NCBI RefSeq assembly: GCF_002902965.1
Contig: NZ_CP026107.1
Location: 992,001 to 1,056,000 of the forward strand
Origin: Paraburkholderia hospita
GTDB taxonomy: Bacteria > Pseudomonadota > Gammaproteobacteria > Burkholderiales > Burkholderiaceae
DNA: 64,000 bases
Reading direction: 5' to 3'
The notes beneath the pieces are model-generated. The model saw nothing but the letters and a program-made list of their open reading frames with translations, searched no databases and was not told the DNA's origin. Of the stretch, positions 23,300-32,608 are shown in pieces. The position numbers were made by a program, and so were the translations under genes. Within the stretch, counting starts at the first letter, position 1; each line of letters starts with the position of its first letter.

Positions 23300-24105
23300 C
23301 CGCTACTCAAGCGTCGCACGCGCATGCAGATGCGCGGCAGGGCGCGCGCATCGACGTGCGCAACGTCAGTCATCGTTTTGCATTGCGCGGCGAAGCGCTC
23401 GCCGTGCTCGACGACATCAGCCTCACTGTCGAGCCGGGCGAATTCGTCGCGCTGCTCGGACCGAGCGGCTGCGGCAAGTCCACATTACTGCGTCTGGTCG
23501 CGGGGCTCGATGCGCCCGCACACGGCGCGCTGCATGCGAACGGCGAGCCGATTGTCGGGCCGGACCCATCGCGCGTCGTGGTGTTTCAGGACCCGACGCT
23601 GTTTCCGTGGCGTACCGTGCGCGACAACGTCGGTCTCGGTCCTGAGGCGCAACGAACGGGACGCGATCGCGCATCGCGCGACAGTGCGGCGAAGCGCATC
23701 GACGCCGCGCTCGAACTGGTTGGCCTGGAAACATTCGCCGATGCGTTTCCGCATCAGCTATCAGGCGGCATGGCGCAGCGCGCGGCGCTGGCGCGCGCGC
23801 TCGTCAACGATCCGCAACTGCTGGTGCTCGACGAGCCGTTCGGCAAGCTCGATTCGCTGACGCGCATCCGCATGCAGGGCGAACTCGTGCGCTTATGGCA
23901 GGCCGCGCGCTTCTCGGTGCTGCTCGTCACGCACGACGTCGAAGAGGCCTTGTATGTGGCGAACCGCGTGATCGTGCTGAGCGAACGGCCGGCGCGCATC
24001 GTCGCGGAAGTGCGCAACGACGCGCCGTATCCGCGTCATCGCGACGACCCGAAACTCGTCGCGCTGCGCCGCGAGGTATTGGCGCAACTCGGCCTCGTCG
24101 CATGA
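23293..24105 (+). CDS. ABC transporter ATP-binding protein, SsuB/TauB family
   Basis: A 270-residue ATPase. Walker A GPSGCGKST, Q-loop VFQDPTLFPW, signature LSGGMAQR, Walker B LLVLDEP and switch LLVTHDVEEAL are all present. It overlaps the permease by 7 bp and should energise uptake of the sulfonate bound by the flanking binding proteins (21231 and 24146). Confidence 0.95.
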   Translation: MVAATQASHAHADARQGARIDVRNVSHRFALRGEALAVLDDISLTVEPGEFVALLGPSGCGKSTLLRLVAGLDAPAHGALHANGEPIVGPDPSRVVVFQDPTLFPWRTVRDNVGLGPEAQRTGRDRASRDSAAKRIDAALELVGLETFADAFPHQLSGGMAQRAALARALVNDPQLLVLDEPFGKLDSLTRIRMQGELVRLWQAARFSVLLVTHDVEEALYVANRVIVLSERPARIVAEVRNDAPYPRHRDDPKLVALRREVLAQLGLVA

Positions 24106-24145
24106 CGCTGCAAACAACCACATCACGCATTGGGACAACAACGAC

Positions 24146-25186
24146 ATGAAAACCGACGACAAGATTGACCATCCAACGCCCGCCAACGCATCACGCCGCG
24201 CATGGCTGCGCAAGACCGCGTGGACGGCGGGCGCTGCCGCGCTGGGCGGCGCATCGTTCCTGCCGGGCATGCGCGCCGTCGCCGACGAGAACCTCAAGCC
24301 GCTCAAGCTCTCGTGGAATGCAGGCGCAATCTGCACCGCGCCCGTGCCCGTCGCCGTCAAACAGGGGTTCTTTCGCAAGCATGGCCTCGACGTCGAACTG
24401 ATCAACTTCGCCGGTTCGACCGACCAGTTGCTCGAAGCGATCGCCACGGGCAAATCGGATGCGGGCGTCGGCATGGCGCTGCGCTGGATCAAGCCACTGG
24501 AGCAGGGCTTCGACGTGAAGCTGACGGCGGGTATCCACGGCGGCTGCATGCGGCTGCTCGCGACGAAAGCGTCGGGCATCGTCGATCTGCAAGGCCTGAA
24601 AGGGCGCACGGTCGGCGTGAGCGATATGGCGAGCCCCGCGAAGAACTTCTTTGCGATCTCGCTCAAGAAGATCGGCGTCGATCCCGACAATGACGTGCAC
24701 TGGCGGCAATACCCCGCGCCGCTGCTCGGCGAGGCGCTGAAAAAAGGCGAAGTGCACGCAATTGCAGACGGCGATCCGACCATCTGGACGCTGCGCGAGA
24801 CCGATCATTTGCAGGAAGTGTCGAACAACCTGTGCGGCGAGTATGCGACCCGCGTGTGCTGCGTGCTGGGCGTGCGCGGTTCGCTGATTCGCAAGGACCG
24901 CGCGACCGCGCAGGCGTTGACGCAGGCGCTTCTCGAAGCGACCGAGTGGACGGCGAATCATCCTGCCGAGGCGGCGACGATTTTCTCGTCGAATGCACCG
25001 GGCGCGGACGTCGCGCAATTGACGGCGATGCTGAAGAGCCACACGGACCATCATCATCCCATCGGCGACGCGTTCAAGAAAGAGATCGCGTTGTATGCCG
25101 ACGATCTGAAGTCGGTCGGCGTGATCAATGCGGGAACGGACTCGAACCGATTCGCGACCCGCGTGTTCTCGGACGTGCTCGCCTGA
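24146..25186 (+). CDS. ABC transporter substrate-binding protein, NMT1/TauA type
   Basis: A 346-residue binding protein. The long leader contains SRRAWLRKTAW then an Ala/Gly-rich core, fitting a Tat-type signal. The mature portion includes LSWNAGAICTAPVPVAVKQG and FFRKHGLDVELINF, the pattern of NMT1/THI5-like ligand-binding proteins. A His-rich SHTDHHHPIGD near the C-terminus is unusual for the family. It is the last gene of the transporter operon, 40 bp after the ATPase, so this importer has two dissimilar binding proteins. Confidence 0.87.
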   Translation: MKTDDKIDHPTPANASRRAWLRKTAWTAGAAALGGASFLPGMRAVADENLKPLKLSWNAGAICTAPVPVAVKQGFFRKHGLDVELINFAGSTDQLLEAIATGKSDAGVGMALRWIKPLEQGFDVKLTAGIHGGCMRLLATKASGIVDLQGLKGRTVGVSDMASPAKNFFAISLKKIGVDPDNDVHWRQYPAPLLGEALKKGEVHAIADGDPTIWTLRETDHLQEVSNNLCGEYATRVCCVLGVRGSLIRKDRATAQALTQALLEATEWTANHPAEAATIFSSNAPGADVAQLTAMLKSHTDHHHPIGDAFKKEIALYADDLKSVGVINAGTDSNRFATRVFSDVLA

Positions 25187-25690
25187 GCGATTGGGGCCTG
25201 GTTGGCGGCACGCAACGTGCCGTTTGTCTTCGACGCAGTTGGTGCTTTGCGGTCTTAACCGCGAAGCACAACGACGCCTCTCATGACGGTGCAATGTCGA
25301 ATTCGGTTCACTTCGACCTACACGCCACCGTGCAAATCCGATAAAAATTCCCGCTCGACGAAAGCTTGCGCTACGCGCGCGCGTCATATTGACGGCCATC
25401 GACAGGCGTCAGCTTCAATTCTGCTTTCAGTGCCTGTCAAGTCGCACGTCTCACTACCGGCACTGGAATAAATATCGGTGAGACGTGTTAACGAGAGTTC
25501 GGGACGCACAACGCGAGAATCGCGCCCCGCCCGGACAGCCATGCTCGAAACGCCTGCAACGAGAGGCGGTTCGAAGCACGGTCCGCTATTCGGGGTGAGC
25601 TGCGCTGCAAAGCAGGACGCCGTGGGCTTGTGCCGCGTTGCCGTCCCCGCATAGAGCGCGATTTGACCAATCCGATTCCCCGCTCTCGAC
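25187..25690. other. gene-free interval before sensor kinase
   Basis: About 500 bp separating the transporter operon from the kinase gene. Only weak overlapping frames are present. I see no strong hairpin, repeat or RNA gene. Confidence 0.4.
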
Positions 25691-26809
25691 ATGAACATGG
25701 AACGCGTGTCTTTTCTCGGCAAGCAGAACCCCTCTCTGACGCTGGCGCTCGCGGGCGGACTGGCGTTGATCGTCTTTCTGGTCGATTCGTTCGGTCACTT
25801 TGCCGCGGCGATCATGGTGTTGTATTCGATCGTCGTGATGCTGGTGGCCACCGTCCTGTCGCGCCGCGGCACGCTGATCGTCGCGATTGCCTGCATCTGG
25901 GCAACGGTGATCGGCTTTCTGATCGGGCATCTCGACGAAGAGTCATTCTCCGCACTCGCACGCGCCACGGTGGCCTGTCTGTCGATCATCGCGACGACGG
26001 CCCTGACGTTGCGCATCCAGGCGGATGCCGCGCGTCTCGCGGAGCAGGTGCGCGAACTGAACCAGACGCACGACGCGCTGAACCGTTCGACAACCGAGCT
26101 TGCACATGCCACGCGCGTCACGATGCTCGGCGAGCTGGCGGCGTCGATTGCACATGAAGTCAGCCAGCCGCTCGCCGCGATCACGACGCATGGCGAAGCG
26201 GGCCTGCGCTGGCTGCGGCGCGAAACACCCAATCTCGATGAAGCGTGCCACGCGTTCGAAGCCATGGTGAGCAATGCGCGTCGTTCAAGCGAGATCATCC
26301 GTCGCATACGCGCGTTGGCCAGCAAGAGCGAACCGACGTTTGCGCCGCTTGGCATCAATAGTCTCGTCGTCGAAACGATCGACTTGCTGGACCGCGAGGT
26401 CAAGCGATACGGCGCTGTCGTGAAGATGGACCTGTCGCCGGGCGAGTTGACGGTGAACGGCGACCGCGTGCAATTGCAGCAGGTTCTGATCAATCTGGCC
26501 GTCAATGGATTGCAGGCGATGTCGTCGATTCAAAACCGGCCGCGCGAACTCAGGTTGCACACACGCATCGAGGAAGGGAGGCGCGTTTCTATTACGGTCG
26601 AAGACTCCGGCGTGGGCATTTCACCCGAGGTCGCAGCGAAACTCTTTAGCGCTTTCTTTACGACGAAAACAGAGGGAATGGGTTTGGGGTTGTCGATCTG
26701 CCGGTCGATTGTCGAAGGACATGGCGGCTCCATCTCGTGCGTGACACCCTCGACGCACGGCGCAAGCATGCAAATCGCGCTTCCTGTGCCTGTTCTTGCC
26801 GAGGCGTGA
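25691..26809 (+). CDS. orphan sensor histidine kinase, DctB/FixL-like
   Basis: A 372-residue membrane kinase. Three or four N-terminal hydrophobic helices (about 15-100) lack a large periplasmic domain. A coiled linker (about 112-140) leads to the H-box SIAHEVSQPLAAI, N-box QVLINLAVNGLQAM, G1 DSGVGI and G2 GMGLGLSI. HEVxQPL is the HK4 pattern of DctB/FixL-like kinases. No response regulator is next to it, so its partner is elsewhere. The signal may be sensed by the membrane helices themselves. Confidence 0.9.
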   Translation: MNMERVSFLGKQNPSLTLALAGGLALIVFLVDSFGHFAAAIMVLYSIVVMLVATVLSRRGTLIVAIACIWATVIGFLIGHLDEESFSALARATVACLSIIATTALTLRIQADAARLAEQVRELNQTHDALNRSTTELAHATRVTMLGELAASIAHEVSQPLAAITTHGEAGLRWLRRETPNLDEACHAFEAMVSNARRSSEIIRRIRALASKSEPTFAPLGINSLVVETIDLLDREVKRYGAVVKMDLSPGELTVNGDRVQLQQVLINLAVNGLQAMSSIQNRPRELRLHTRIEEGRRVSITVEDSGVGISPEVAAKLFSAFFTTKTEGMGLGLSICRSIVEGHGGSISCVTPSTHGASMQIALPVPVLAEA

Positions 26810-26820
26810 GCCGCGCAAGG

Positions 26821-27399
26821 TTACGTTGCTTTCACGTGCTTGTCGCGAGTGAGTTTCTCGTGAACGTCCTGCGTGAGTCGCGCGATCTGTTCGGTGAGAT
26901 CGCGCGTCAACTCCGTTAGCTCGGTGTTCTGTCGCAGAAGCGCCTGCATTTGCTCGGTTTGATGCGCAAGCGCCTTGTCGCGCCGTTCCGCAGCAAGCGC
27001 CAATGCTTCGCGATGACGCGCGTCGGCGTCCGCATGCGCCTTGTCGCGATCGGCCTGACGCGTCTGAGCGAGCAGGATCAACGGCGCTGCATATGCCGAT
27101 TGAAGGCTGAACGCCAGATTCAAAAGAACGAACGGATACACGTCGAAACGTGTCACGCCGCACACGTTCAATCCAATCCATATAGCGACGATCAAGGTTT
27201 GGGACAACAGAAACGTTGGCGTGCCGAAGAAGCGTGCGAACGATTCCGCCTTCAGCGCAAACCAGTCGTTACCGAAGACGGTTGAAAGATGCGCATAAGG
27301 AAAGTGAAAACGCAGATGATCGCGTGGCTGGTCATCGTGCTCAATATGATTCGCGGCCGTGTCGCCCTGCGACGCAAGACCCTTGATGTTGCTTTCCAT
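26821..27399 (-). CDS. DUF1003 membrane protein
   Basis: A 192-residue protein with the DUF1003 layout: FGNDWFALKAESFARFFG before two transmembrane helices (TLIVAIWIGLNV; YPFVLLNLAFSLQSAYAAPLIL), then a coiled-coil tail to the end (RHREALALAAERRDKALAH and on). The start at 27399 is chosen because upstream extension lacks family similarity. It converges with the sensor kinase. Function in the family is unknown; it is often annotated as a cyclic-nucleotide-domain-adjacent or magnesium-stress-type protein. Confidence 0.85.
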   Translation of the reverse strand: MESNIKGLASQGDTAANHIEHDDQPRDHLRFHFPYAHLSTVFGNDWFALKAESFARFFGTPTFLLSQTLIVAIWIGLNVCGVTRFDVYPFVLLNLAFSLQSAYAAPLILLAQTRQADRDKAHADADARHREALALAAERRDKALAHQTEQMQALLRQNTELTELTRDLTEQIARLTQDVHEKLTRDKHVKAT

Positions 27400-27764
27400 G
27401 ATGATAGTGGGAATGAATGCTGGAATTGAATAACGGATGCACAACGTTTCGCGCATCGAATGTATGCAGACTGTAGAGCTTCGTTGCCGCGCCGGGTTAT
27501 GCAAATGCACGCCGCGATTCAGGTCCGCACGGCCTGTGCGCGAGCCGCGCCCAAATGCATCGAACGCGAATGGTCGTGCAGATACCAAAGTGTCGGGGCG
27601 ATACACAACGCCCGTCTCACGATAGCCTGGATACTGGATTGGTACGCGATGCACTGGCCGCGATAAAGATCGCACAGCGCGAAGCGCGTATTTCGCCGTG
27701 TCGCGTTCGTCGGATCGACGAAGGGAGCGACGGCTGAATTGGCATCAATCCAGGAGTTCAGGTA
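27400..27764. other. gene-free interval upstream of hydrolase
   Basis: About 365 bp between the DUF1003 start and the hydrolase start. It contains overlapping weak frames only. It should hold both divergent promoters; I could not pick convincing boxes. Confidence 0.35.
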
Positions 27765-28586
27765 ATGGCTACGTTTGTATTGAAAGATGGCACCCAGCTT
27801 TTCTATAAGGATTGGGGTTCGGGACAACCGGTCGTGTTCTCACATGGCTGGCCGCTGAATGCCGACGCGTGGGACGCGCAGATGATGTATCTCGCGGAAA
27901 AGGGTTATCGCGTGATCGCCCATGACCGGCGCGGGCATGGCCGTTCGAGCCAGCCGTGGGACGGCAACGACATGAGCCGCTACGCGGACGATCTCGCGGA
28001 ACTGATCGAACATCTCGATCTGAAAGATGCGGTGCTGGTCGGCCACTCGACGGGCGGCGGCGAAGTCGCGCGCTATATCGGCCGGCACGGCACGCAACGT
28101 GTGTGCAAGGCCGTGCTGATTTCCGCCGTGCCGCCGCTGATGCTGAAAACGCCTGCCAATCCGGGCGGCCTGCCGATTTCCGTGTTCGACGACATCCGCA
28201 AGGGCGTGATCGAAAACCGCTCGCAGTTCTTCAAGGATCTGGCGTTGCCGTTCTATGGCTTCAATCGCGAAGGCGCGAAGCCGTCGCAGGGCACGATCGA
28301 CGCATTCTGGTATGCAGGCATGCAATGCTCGATCAAGAGCGCGTACGACTGCATCAAGGCATTCTCGGAAACGGACTTCACGGAAGACCTGAAGAAGATG
28401 ACCGTGCCGACGCTGGTGCTGCAAGGCGACGCGGATCAGATCGTGCCGCTGGACGATTCCGGCAAGCTCTCGTCGAAGCTCGTTCCGAACGGCAAGCTGA
28501 AGATCTACGAAGGCGCGCCGCATGGCATGTGCACGACGCATGCGTATCTCGTCAACGCCGACCTGCTGCAGTTCATTCAGGAATAA
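27765..28586 (+). CDS. alpha/beta hydrolase, non-heme chloroperoxidase/arylesterase type
   Basis: A 273-residue alpha/beta hydrolase. The nucleophile elbow is GHSTGG (Ser about 98), the acid lies in [12 protein letters not shown] and the catalytic His in [14 protein letters not shown] and HDRRGHGRS are the oxyanion-hole and strand-loop motifs of the cofactor-free haloperoxidase/esterase group. Cytosolic, no signal peptide. Such enzymes hydrolyse esters or use peracids; the natural substrate is unknown. A strong stem-loop lies after the stop. Confidence 0.9.
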   Translation: MATFVLKDGTQLFYKDWGSGQPVVFSHGWPLNADAWDAQMMYLAEKGYRVIAHDRRGHGRSSQPWDGNDMSRYADDLAELIEHLDLKDAVLVGHSTGGGEVARYIGRHGTQRVCKAVLISAVPPLMLKTPANPGGLPISVFDDIRKGVIENRSQFFKDLALPFYGFNREGAKPSQGTIDAFWYAGMQCSIKSAYDCIKAFSETDFTEDLKKMTVPTLVLQGDADQIVPLDDSGKLSSKLVPNGKLKIYEGAPHGMCTTHAYLVNADLLQFIQE

Positions 28587-28636
28587 CAGCAGACGCCTGC
28601 AAGTCCTGTCGGGTATCCGGGCACCGACAGGATCTG

Positions 28637-28678
28637 GCCGTTACCCGTGACGCAAGCCATTGCGCCACGGGTAACGGC
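28637..28678 (+). terminator. long stem-loop after hydrolase
   Basis: GCCGTTACCCGTG (28637-28649) pairs perfectly with 28666-28678. After one mismatch the stem continues CGCAA/TTGCG around a 4-nt loop, giving about 18 pairs in all. It sits between converging genes and touches the stop of the next, so it probably ends both transcripts, although the U-tract is poor. Confidence 0.7.
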
Positions 28679-28679
28679 G

Positions 28680-29159
28680 TTATTGCTCCTGCTCTTCGGT
28701 GGTTGTATGCATCGGGCGATGGTCGCTATACAAGCCGTAGGCGCGAGCTTCGTTGATGTCGACGATACGCAATCCACTCGAAGTGAACGCACGTGCTTGC
28801 ATGGAGTGCGCACGCCGACGCGTCAGCATCGCGGCGATGCCTGCGAATGCCGCGCCGACCATCGTGCCTGCGGCGCCGCAAATCAGCGAAGCGAGTGCCT
28901 GTTTGATATCGGCTTCGAGGCCTGTGCCCGTTGCGGAATAAAAGAGTGTAGGGCCGCATAGCAGGCCCCATGCGCCACCCCAGAACGCGCCCGTTGCGCT
29001 CCAGTACTTGACGCGCGTTCGTGCGGAATCGTATGCGCCTCGCAAATCGAACGGGCATGCAGACCGTTCAGCAACAGGCGATTCTTCCAATGCATTCAAG
29101 CGTGTGCCCGTTGGGCACCGCGTCGACACGAGGGTCAACCGTTTGCTTCGATCGTTCAC
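28680..29159 (-). CDS. small glycine-rich membrane protein (159 aa)
   Basis: A 159-residue protein with two hydrophobic glycine-rich helices in the middle (WSATGAFWGGAWGLLCG; AAGTMVGAAFAGIAAML) and hydrophilic ends. The ATGAFWGGxWGLL pattern is common in uncharacterised general-stress membrane proteins of proteobacteria (DUF1269-like group). The GTG start at 29159 is preceded by AGGAG. Probably assembles in the inner membrane; no function known. Confidence 0.75.
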   Translation of the reverse strand: MNDRSKRLTLVSTRCPTGTRLNALEESPVAERSACPFDLRGAYDSARTRVKYWSATGAFWGGAWGLLCGPTLFYSATGTGLEADIKQALASLICGAAGTMVGAAFAGIAAMLTRRRAHSMQARAFTSSGLRIVDINEARAYGLYSDHRPMHTTTEEQEQ

Positions 29160-29292
29160 GATCGTCTCCTGATCGTCTGATTCGCATGGCGCCGCATCGA
29201 TGTCGCACGGCGGTGTGTGAATGCATTGTCAGGTGAATGGAAGCTCGAAAATGTCGAATTGGCACGACGTTCAAGTGGTTTGCACGGTCGCG

Positions 29293-30498
29293 CTATTGGA
29301 GCGACGCGAACGCCGCGCGCCCGAGATTGCCAAGCACCGTGTCGTTCTGCGGCGTGTGAATGCGCGCGCACAGTACGTCGCGATAATGGCGTTCGAGCGC
29401 GTTGTTGCGGCTCAAACCCGGGTTGCTGCTCGCTTCGAGCGCGAACTCGACGGCTTCGATTGCGTGCTGGCTCACGAGGTATTTGATCGTCGGCGCTTCC
29501 GTTGCGCTCACGTGGCCGGCCGCGCCCGCATCGAGCAACACGCGATTGTTGAAGAGCAATGCGTCGATGCGTCCTACCGTCTGCTGAAAACTGTCGAGGC
29601 TCGACAGCGGCGCATTCAGGCTCGACGGCACGCGTTGCGCTGTCCAATGCACGAACCAGTCGCGGGCCGCGCGCGCGACACCGTCGTAGATCGAAGGCAA
29701 CAGCACGTTCATCCAGAGACTGGTGACAGGGTCCATGCCGTTTGATGGACCGGGGAATTGCAGATCGACAGCGTGATCGAGCGGCACGCGCACATTGTCG
29801 AAGATGACTTCGTGACTGCCCGTCGCGCGCATGCCGAGATGATTCCACGGTTCGCCGAAGCGGATGCCGGGCGTGTCGCGATGCACGAGCCATGTGCCGA
29901 CGCGCGGCGACGCTTCATCCGTGCGGCCCCATACAGCAAACCATGTCAGCCCTGGGCTGCCTGTCGAGTAGAGCTTGCGGCCGTTCAATATCCAGTGGTC
30001 GTTTTCCTGTTTGCCGACGGTACCCGGCAGCCCGCCGCGCGACGGCGAACCGAGTTCCGGCTCGACGCGCAGCGAATTGATGAGCGCGCCGCGCTCGACG
30101 GCGTCGCGCGCAATGCGTTCTTTGAGTGCGATCGGCCAGTTGGGATTCGCCTGCAAACGCAGATGGTAGAGACATTGCATCACGACGATCAGCGCTGTCG
30201 AAGGCTCGCCGCGCGCAATTGCACGTATCACCTTCAACGTTTGCGCGAGCGTCGCTTCGCGGCCACCGAGCGCGCGCGGCACCGTCAACGAAAGCAGTCC
30301 GGCGCGGCGCAGCTTCGCGAGGTTGTCGTGTGGAAAATGCGGCCCTGCGTCGAGCGCGGCGGCGCTTGCGGCGAACTCATCGGTCAATGCAGCGAGCCAG
30401 GCATCGGCATGCGGACTGTCGAGATCCGCGAGCGCCTCGAGGGCATCGGCGTCGCGCTCGGTATCGATGAGTGCACTGTCGGGATGGCGGCGTGTCAT
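29293..30498 (-). CDS. acyl-CoA dehydrogenase-type flavoprotein, SfnC/DszC-like
   Basis: A 401-residue flavoprotein of the acyl-CoA dehydrogenase fold: helical N-domain, beta middle domain (LNGRKLYSTGSPGLTWF; PWNHLGMRATGSHEV) and C-terminal helical bundle (LLDAGAAGHVSATEAPT). Members beside sulfonate genes are SfnC/DszC-like, FMNH2-using monooxygenases acting on sulfur compounds rather than dehydrogenases. It is transcribed toward the membrane protein and sits 46 bp downstream of a sulfonate binding-protein gene on the same strand. A role in opening or preparing an organosulfur substrate is inferred from context. Confidence 0.85.
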   Translation of the reverse strand: MTRRHPDSALIDTERDADALEALADLDSPHADAWLAALTDEFAASAAALDAGPHFPHDNLAKLRRAGLLSLTVPRALGGREATLAQTLKVIRAIARGEPSTALIVVMQCLYHLRLQANPNWPIALKERIARDAVERGALINSLRVEPELGSPSRGGLPGTVGKQENDHWILNGRKLYSTGSPGLTWFAVWGRTDEASPRVGTWLVHRDTPGIRFGEPWNHLGMRATGSHEVIFDNVRVPLDHAVDLQFPGPSNGMDPVTSLWMNVLLPSIYDGVARAARDWFVHWTAQRVPSSLNAPLSSLDSFQQTVGRIDALLFNNRVLLDAGAAGHVSATEAPTIKYLVSQHAIEAVEFALEASSNPGLSRNNALERHYRDVLCARIHTPQNDTVLGNLGRAAFASLQ

Positions 30499-30544
30499 AT
30501 CGGACTCTGTGTGTCGATGGAGCTAGACAATGCGCGGCGCGAGA

Positions 30545-31477
30545 TCACTGCGCATCCAGCGGAAACTGACGGTCGAAACTCGGCGCGACGTCGAGTCGCG
30601 TTTTGATGACGTCGGCGCGGTGATAGAGATCGGCGGTCTTTTGCTGTTCGGCGACCACATGGTCGTCGATGGCGATAGGGTGCAGTTGCGCGCGCTGATA
30701 GACGGTCTTCAGCACTTCGGGCGGCAAACCGGTGACGCGCGATTGCATCGCGGCGACTTCATCGGGATGCGACAGCGCCCAGCGCTGCCCGGCCGCGACG
30801 CGCTTCAGGAAGTCGGCGATTTCCGCGCGCTTGGCCTTGATCGAGTCTTCCGTTGCGGCCTGGAAGCTCAGTCCCGACGAGAGATTCACGCCATTCGCGA
30901 TGCTGCGGTCGTGATCGCGCTGTTCGGCGAGCGCGACGTACGGGTCCCATGTGGACCACGCATCGACATTGCCCGACGCGAGTGCCGCCTTTGCATCGGC
31001 GGGCTGCATGAAGCGCAGCGACACATCGGAGAGCTTGATGCCCGCACGCTCCAGCGTTGCGATTGCCAGGTAATGGCCAATCGAGCCGCGCGTTGTCGCG
31101 ATGCGCTTGCCCTTCAGATCGGCGGCGCTTTTGATAGGCGATTGATCCGGGACGATGATCGCGAGGTCGATGGGTTGCGAGCGGGTTACCGCGACGGCAC
31201 GCACTTTCGCGCCAGCGGCGTAGGCGAAGATCAATGGCGCATCGCCGAGTCCGCCGACATCGATCGCACCCGCATTCAACGCTTCGCCAAGTGGCTGCGC
31301 AGCGGGGAAGTTGAACCATTCGATCTTGTACGGCACGTCTTTCAACTGCCCGGATGCTTCGAGAATGCCGCGCGTCTGCAATTGCTGATCGCCGACCTTG
31401 AGGATCGTGTCGGCATGAGCGGCGAACGGCGCGGCGGAGAACGCAATGAGAAGAAGACGGGCAATCAGACGGTGCAT
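30545..31477 (-). CDS. sulfonate substrate-binding protein, SsuA family
   Basis: A 310-residue periplasmic protein with a short Sec signal (RLLLIAFSAAPFAAHA, cleavage before DTILKVG). Typical SsuA segments are FPAAQPLGEALNAGAIDVG, IKSAADLKGKRIATT and AWSTWDPYVALAE. No permease or ATPase adjoins it. It is followed by the SfnC-like flavoprotein gene and is divergent from a CysB/Cbl-like regulator, suggesting a sulfur-starvation-induced binding-protein/oxygenase pair. Confidence 0.9.
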   Translation of the reverse strand: MHRLIARLLLIAFSAAPFAAHADTILKVGDQQLQTRGILEASGQLKDVPYKIEWFNFPAAQPLGEALNAGAIDVGGLGDAPLIFAYAAGAKVRAVAVTRSQPIDLAIIVPDQSPIKSAADLKGKRIATTRGSIGHYLAIATLERAGIKLSDVSLRFMQPADAKAALASGNVDAWSTWDPYVALAEQRDHDRSIANGVNLSSGLSFQAATEDSIKAKRAEIADFLKRVAAGQRWALSHPDEVAAMQSRVTGLPPEVLKTVYQRAQLHPIAIDDHVVAEQQKTADLYHRADVIKTRLDVAPSFDRQFPLDAQ

Positions 31478-31667
31478 GATGGATCGTGATGGACGCGAGA
31501 GAGTATGAAAAGCCTACGATACGCAGGCGGTTTTTATAAGGCAAACGCATTGTTCTGCTTTGCTAATATGCGAGATCGAAATGCGTGTGCGGCCTTGAAT
31601 GCGATACGTCAATCACGTTAAGCTCGACACATCATTCGTCAATACTTCATCAAGTGGAAAGTACTCA

Positions 31668-32579
31668 ATGAAACTCGATGAGATCGAGGCCTTTGTCGCT
31701 GTCGTGCGCAGCCAATCGCTGAATCAGGCGGCCAATGCGCTGGCGCTCACTCAACCCGCTGTGACGCGCCGCATCCAGAACTTCGAGGAAGCACTCGGTG
31801 TGGCCTTGCTCGACCGCAACACGAAGCCGTTGAAGACCACACCGATGGGGCGCGCCGTCTACGAACAATGCCGCGCGATCGTGCGCGAAGTCGAAGCCCT
31901 CAGGCATCTCGTCACCGACGATGCGCCGCTTGCAGGCGTACTGCGTCTTGGCGTCGCGCAGACGGTCGCCGACGTCGCGATGCTCAAGGCCTTGCATGCG
32001 TTACGTGAAGCGCACCCGGAATTGCAGGCACGTGTATCGACGGGTTGGGGCAATCCGCTGCTGCAAAAGGTCGAAGACGGCGAACTGGATGCGGCTGTCG
32101 TGCTGCTGCCCGCCAATCGTGCGCTGCCGGAAGCGCTGGTAGGCGAGGTGCTCGGTCCGTTGAAGCTGGCGGTCGTTGCGCGCAAGGGCAGCATGAAAAA
32201 GCGCGTGCATACGCTGGCCGAATGCCAGGCGTATGGCTGGGTGCTGAATCCCGATGGCTGCGGCTTTCGCGCGGGGCTACAGCATGCGCTTGCCGCGCAG
32301 GGTTATGCATTGAAGCTGAATCTGGAAACGCTCGGTACCGAGCTTCAACTCGGTCTCGTCGCCGATGGCGTCGGGCTGGGTCTCGTGCCGTTGCCGCTGC
32401 TAGATGCAAGCGCGTACGCGGCGCAACTCGACGTGATTCAGCTTAGTGATTTCAAGCCTGAAATCGCCGTGTGGATGGTGCGCTCGCGCGCGCTCGGCAA
32501 GATGCAGTCGGCGTTGACGGTGCTGTCGGAAAGCATCGAAAAGAGCTTCAAGGCCGCGCGTTTGTCGCGCGCGGCTTGA
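31668..32579 (+). CDS. LysR-family regulator, CysB/Cbl-like group
   Basis: A 303-residue LysR regulator: HTH in residues 1-60 (SLNQAANALALTQPAVTRRI) and an effector domain after 90. It is divergent from the sulfonate binding-protein gene across about 190 bp and central to a region of organosulfur genes, so control of sulfur acquisition is the natural inference; true CysB/Cbl proteins are slightly longer and I do not claim orthology. The start at 31668 is preferred over a longer frame from 31599. Confidence 0.85.
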   Translation: MKLDEIEAFVAVVRSQSLNQAANALALTQPAVTRRIQNFEEALGVALLDRNTKPLKTTPMGRAVYEQCRAIVREVEALRHLVTDDAPLAGVLRLGVAQTVADVAMLKALHALREAHPELQARVSTGWGNPLLQKVEDGELDAAVVLLPANRALPEALVGEVLGPLKLAVVARKGSMKKRVHTLAECQAYGWVLNPDGCGFRAGLQHALAAQGYALKLNLETLGTELQLGLVADGVGLGLVPLPLLDASAYAAQLDVIQLSDFKPEIAVWMVRSRALGKMQSALTVLSESIEKSFKAARLSRAA

Positions 32580-32608
32580 GCTTTTTGGCAACGCCCGACG
32601 ATCGCAGA

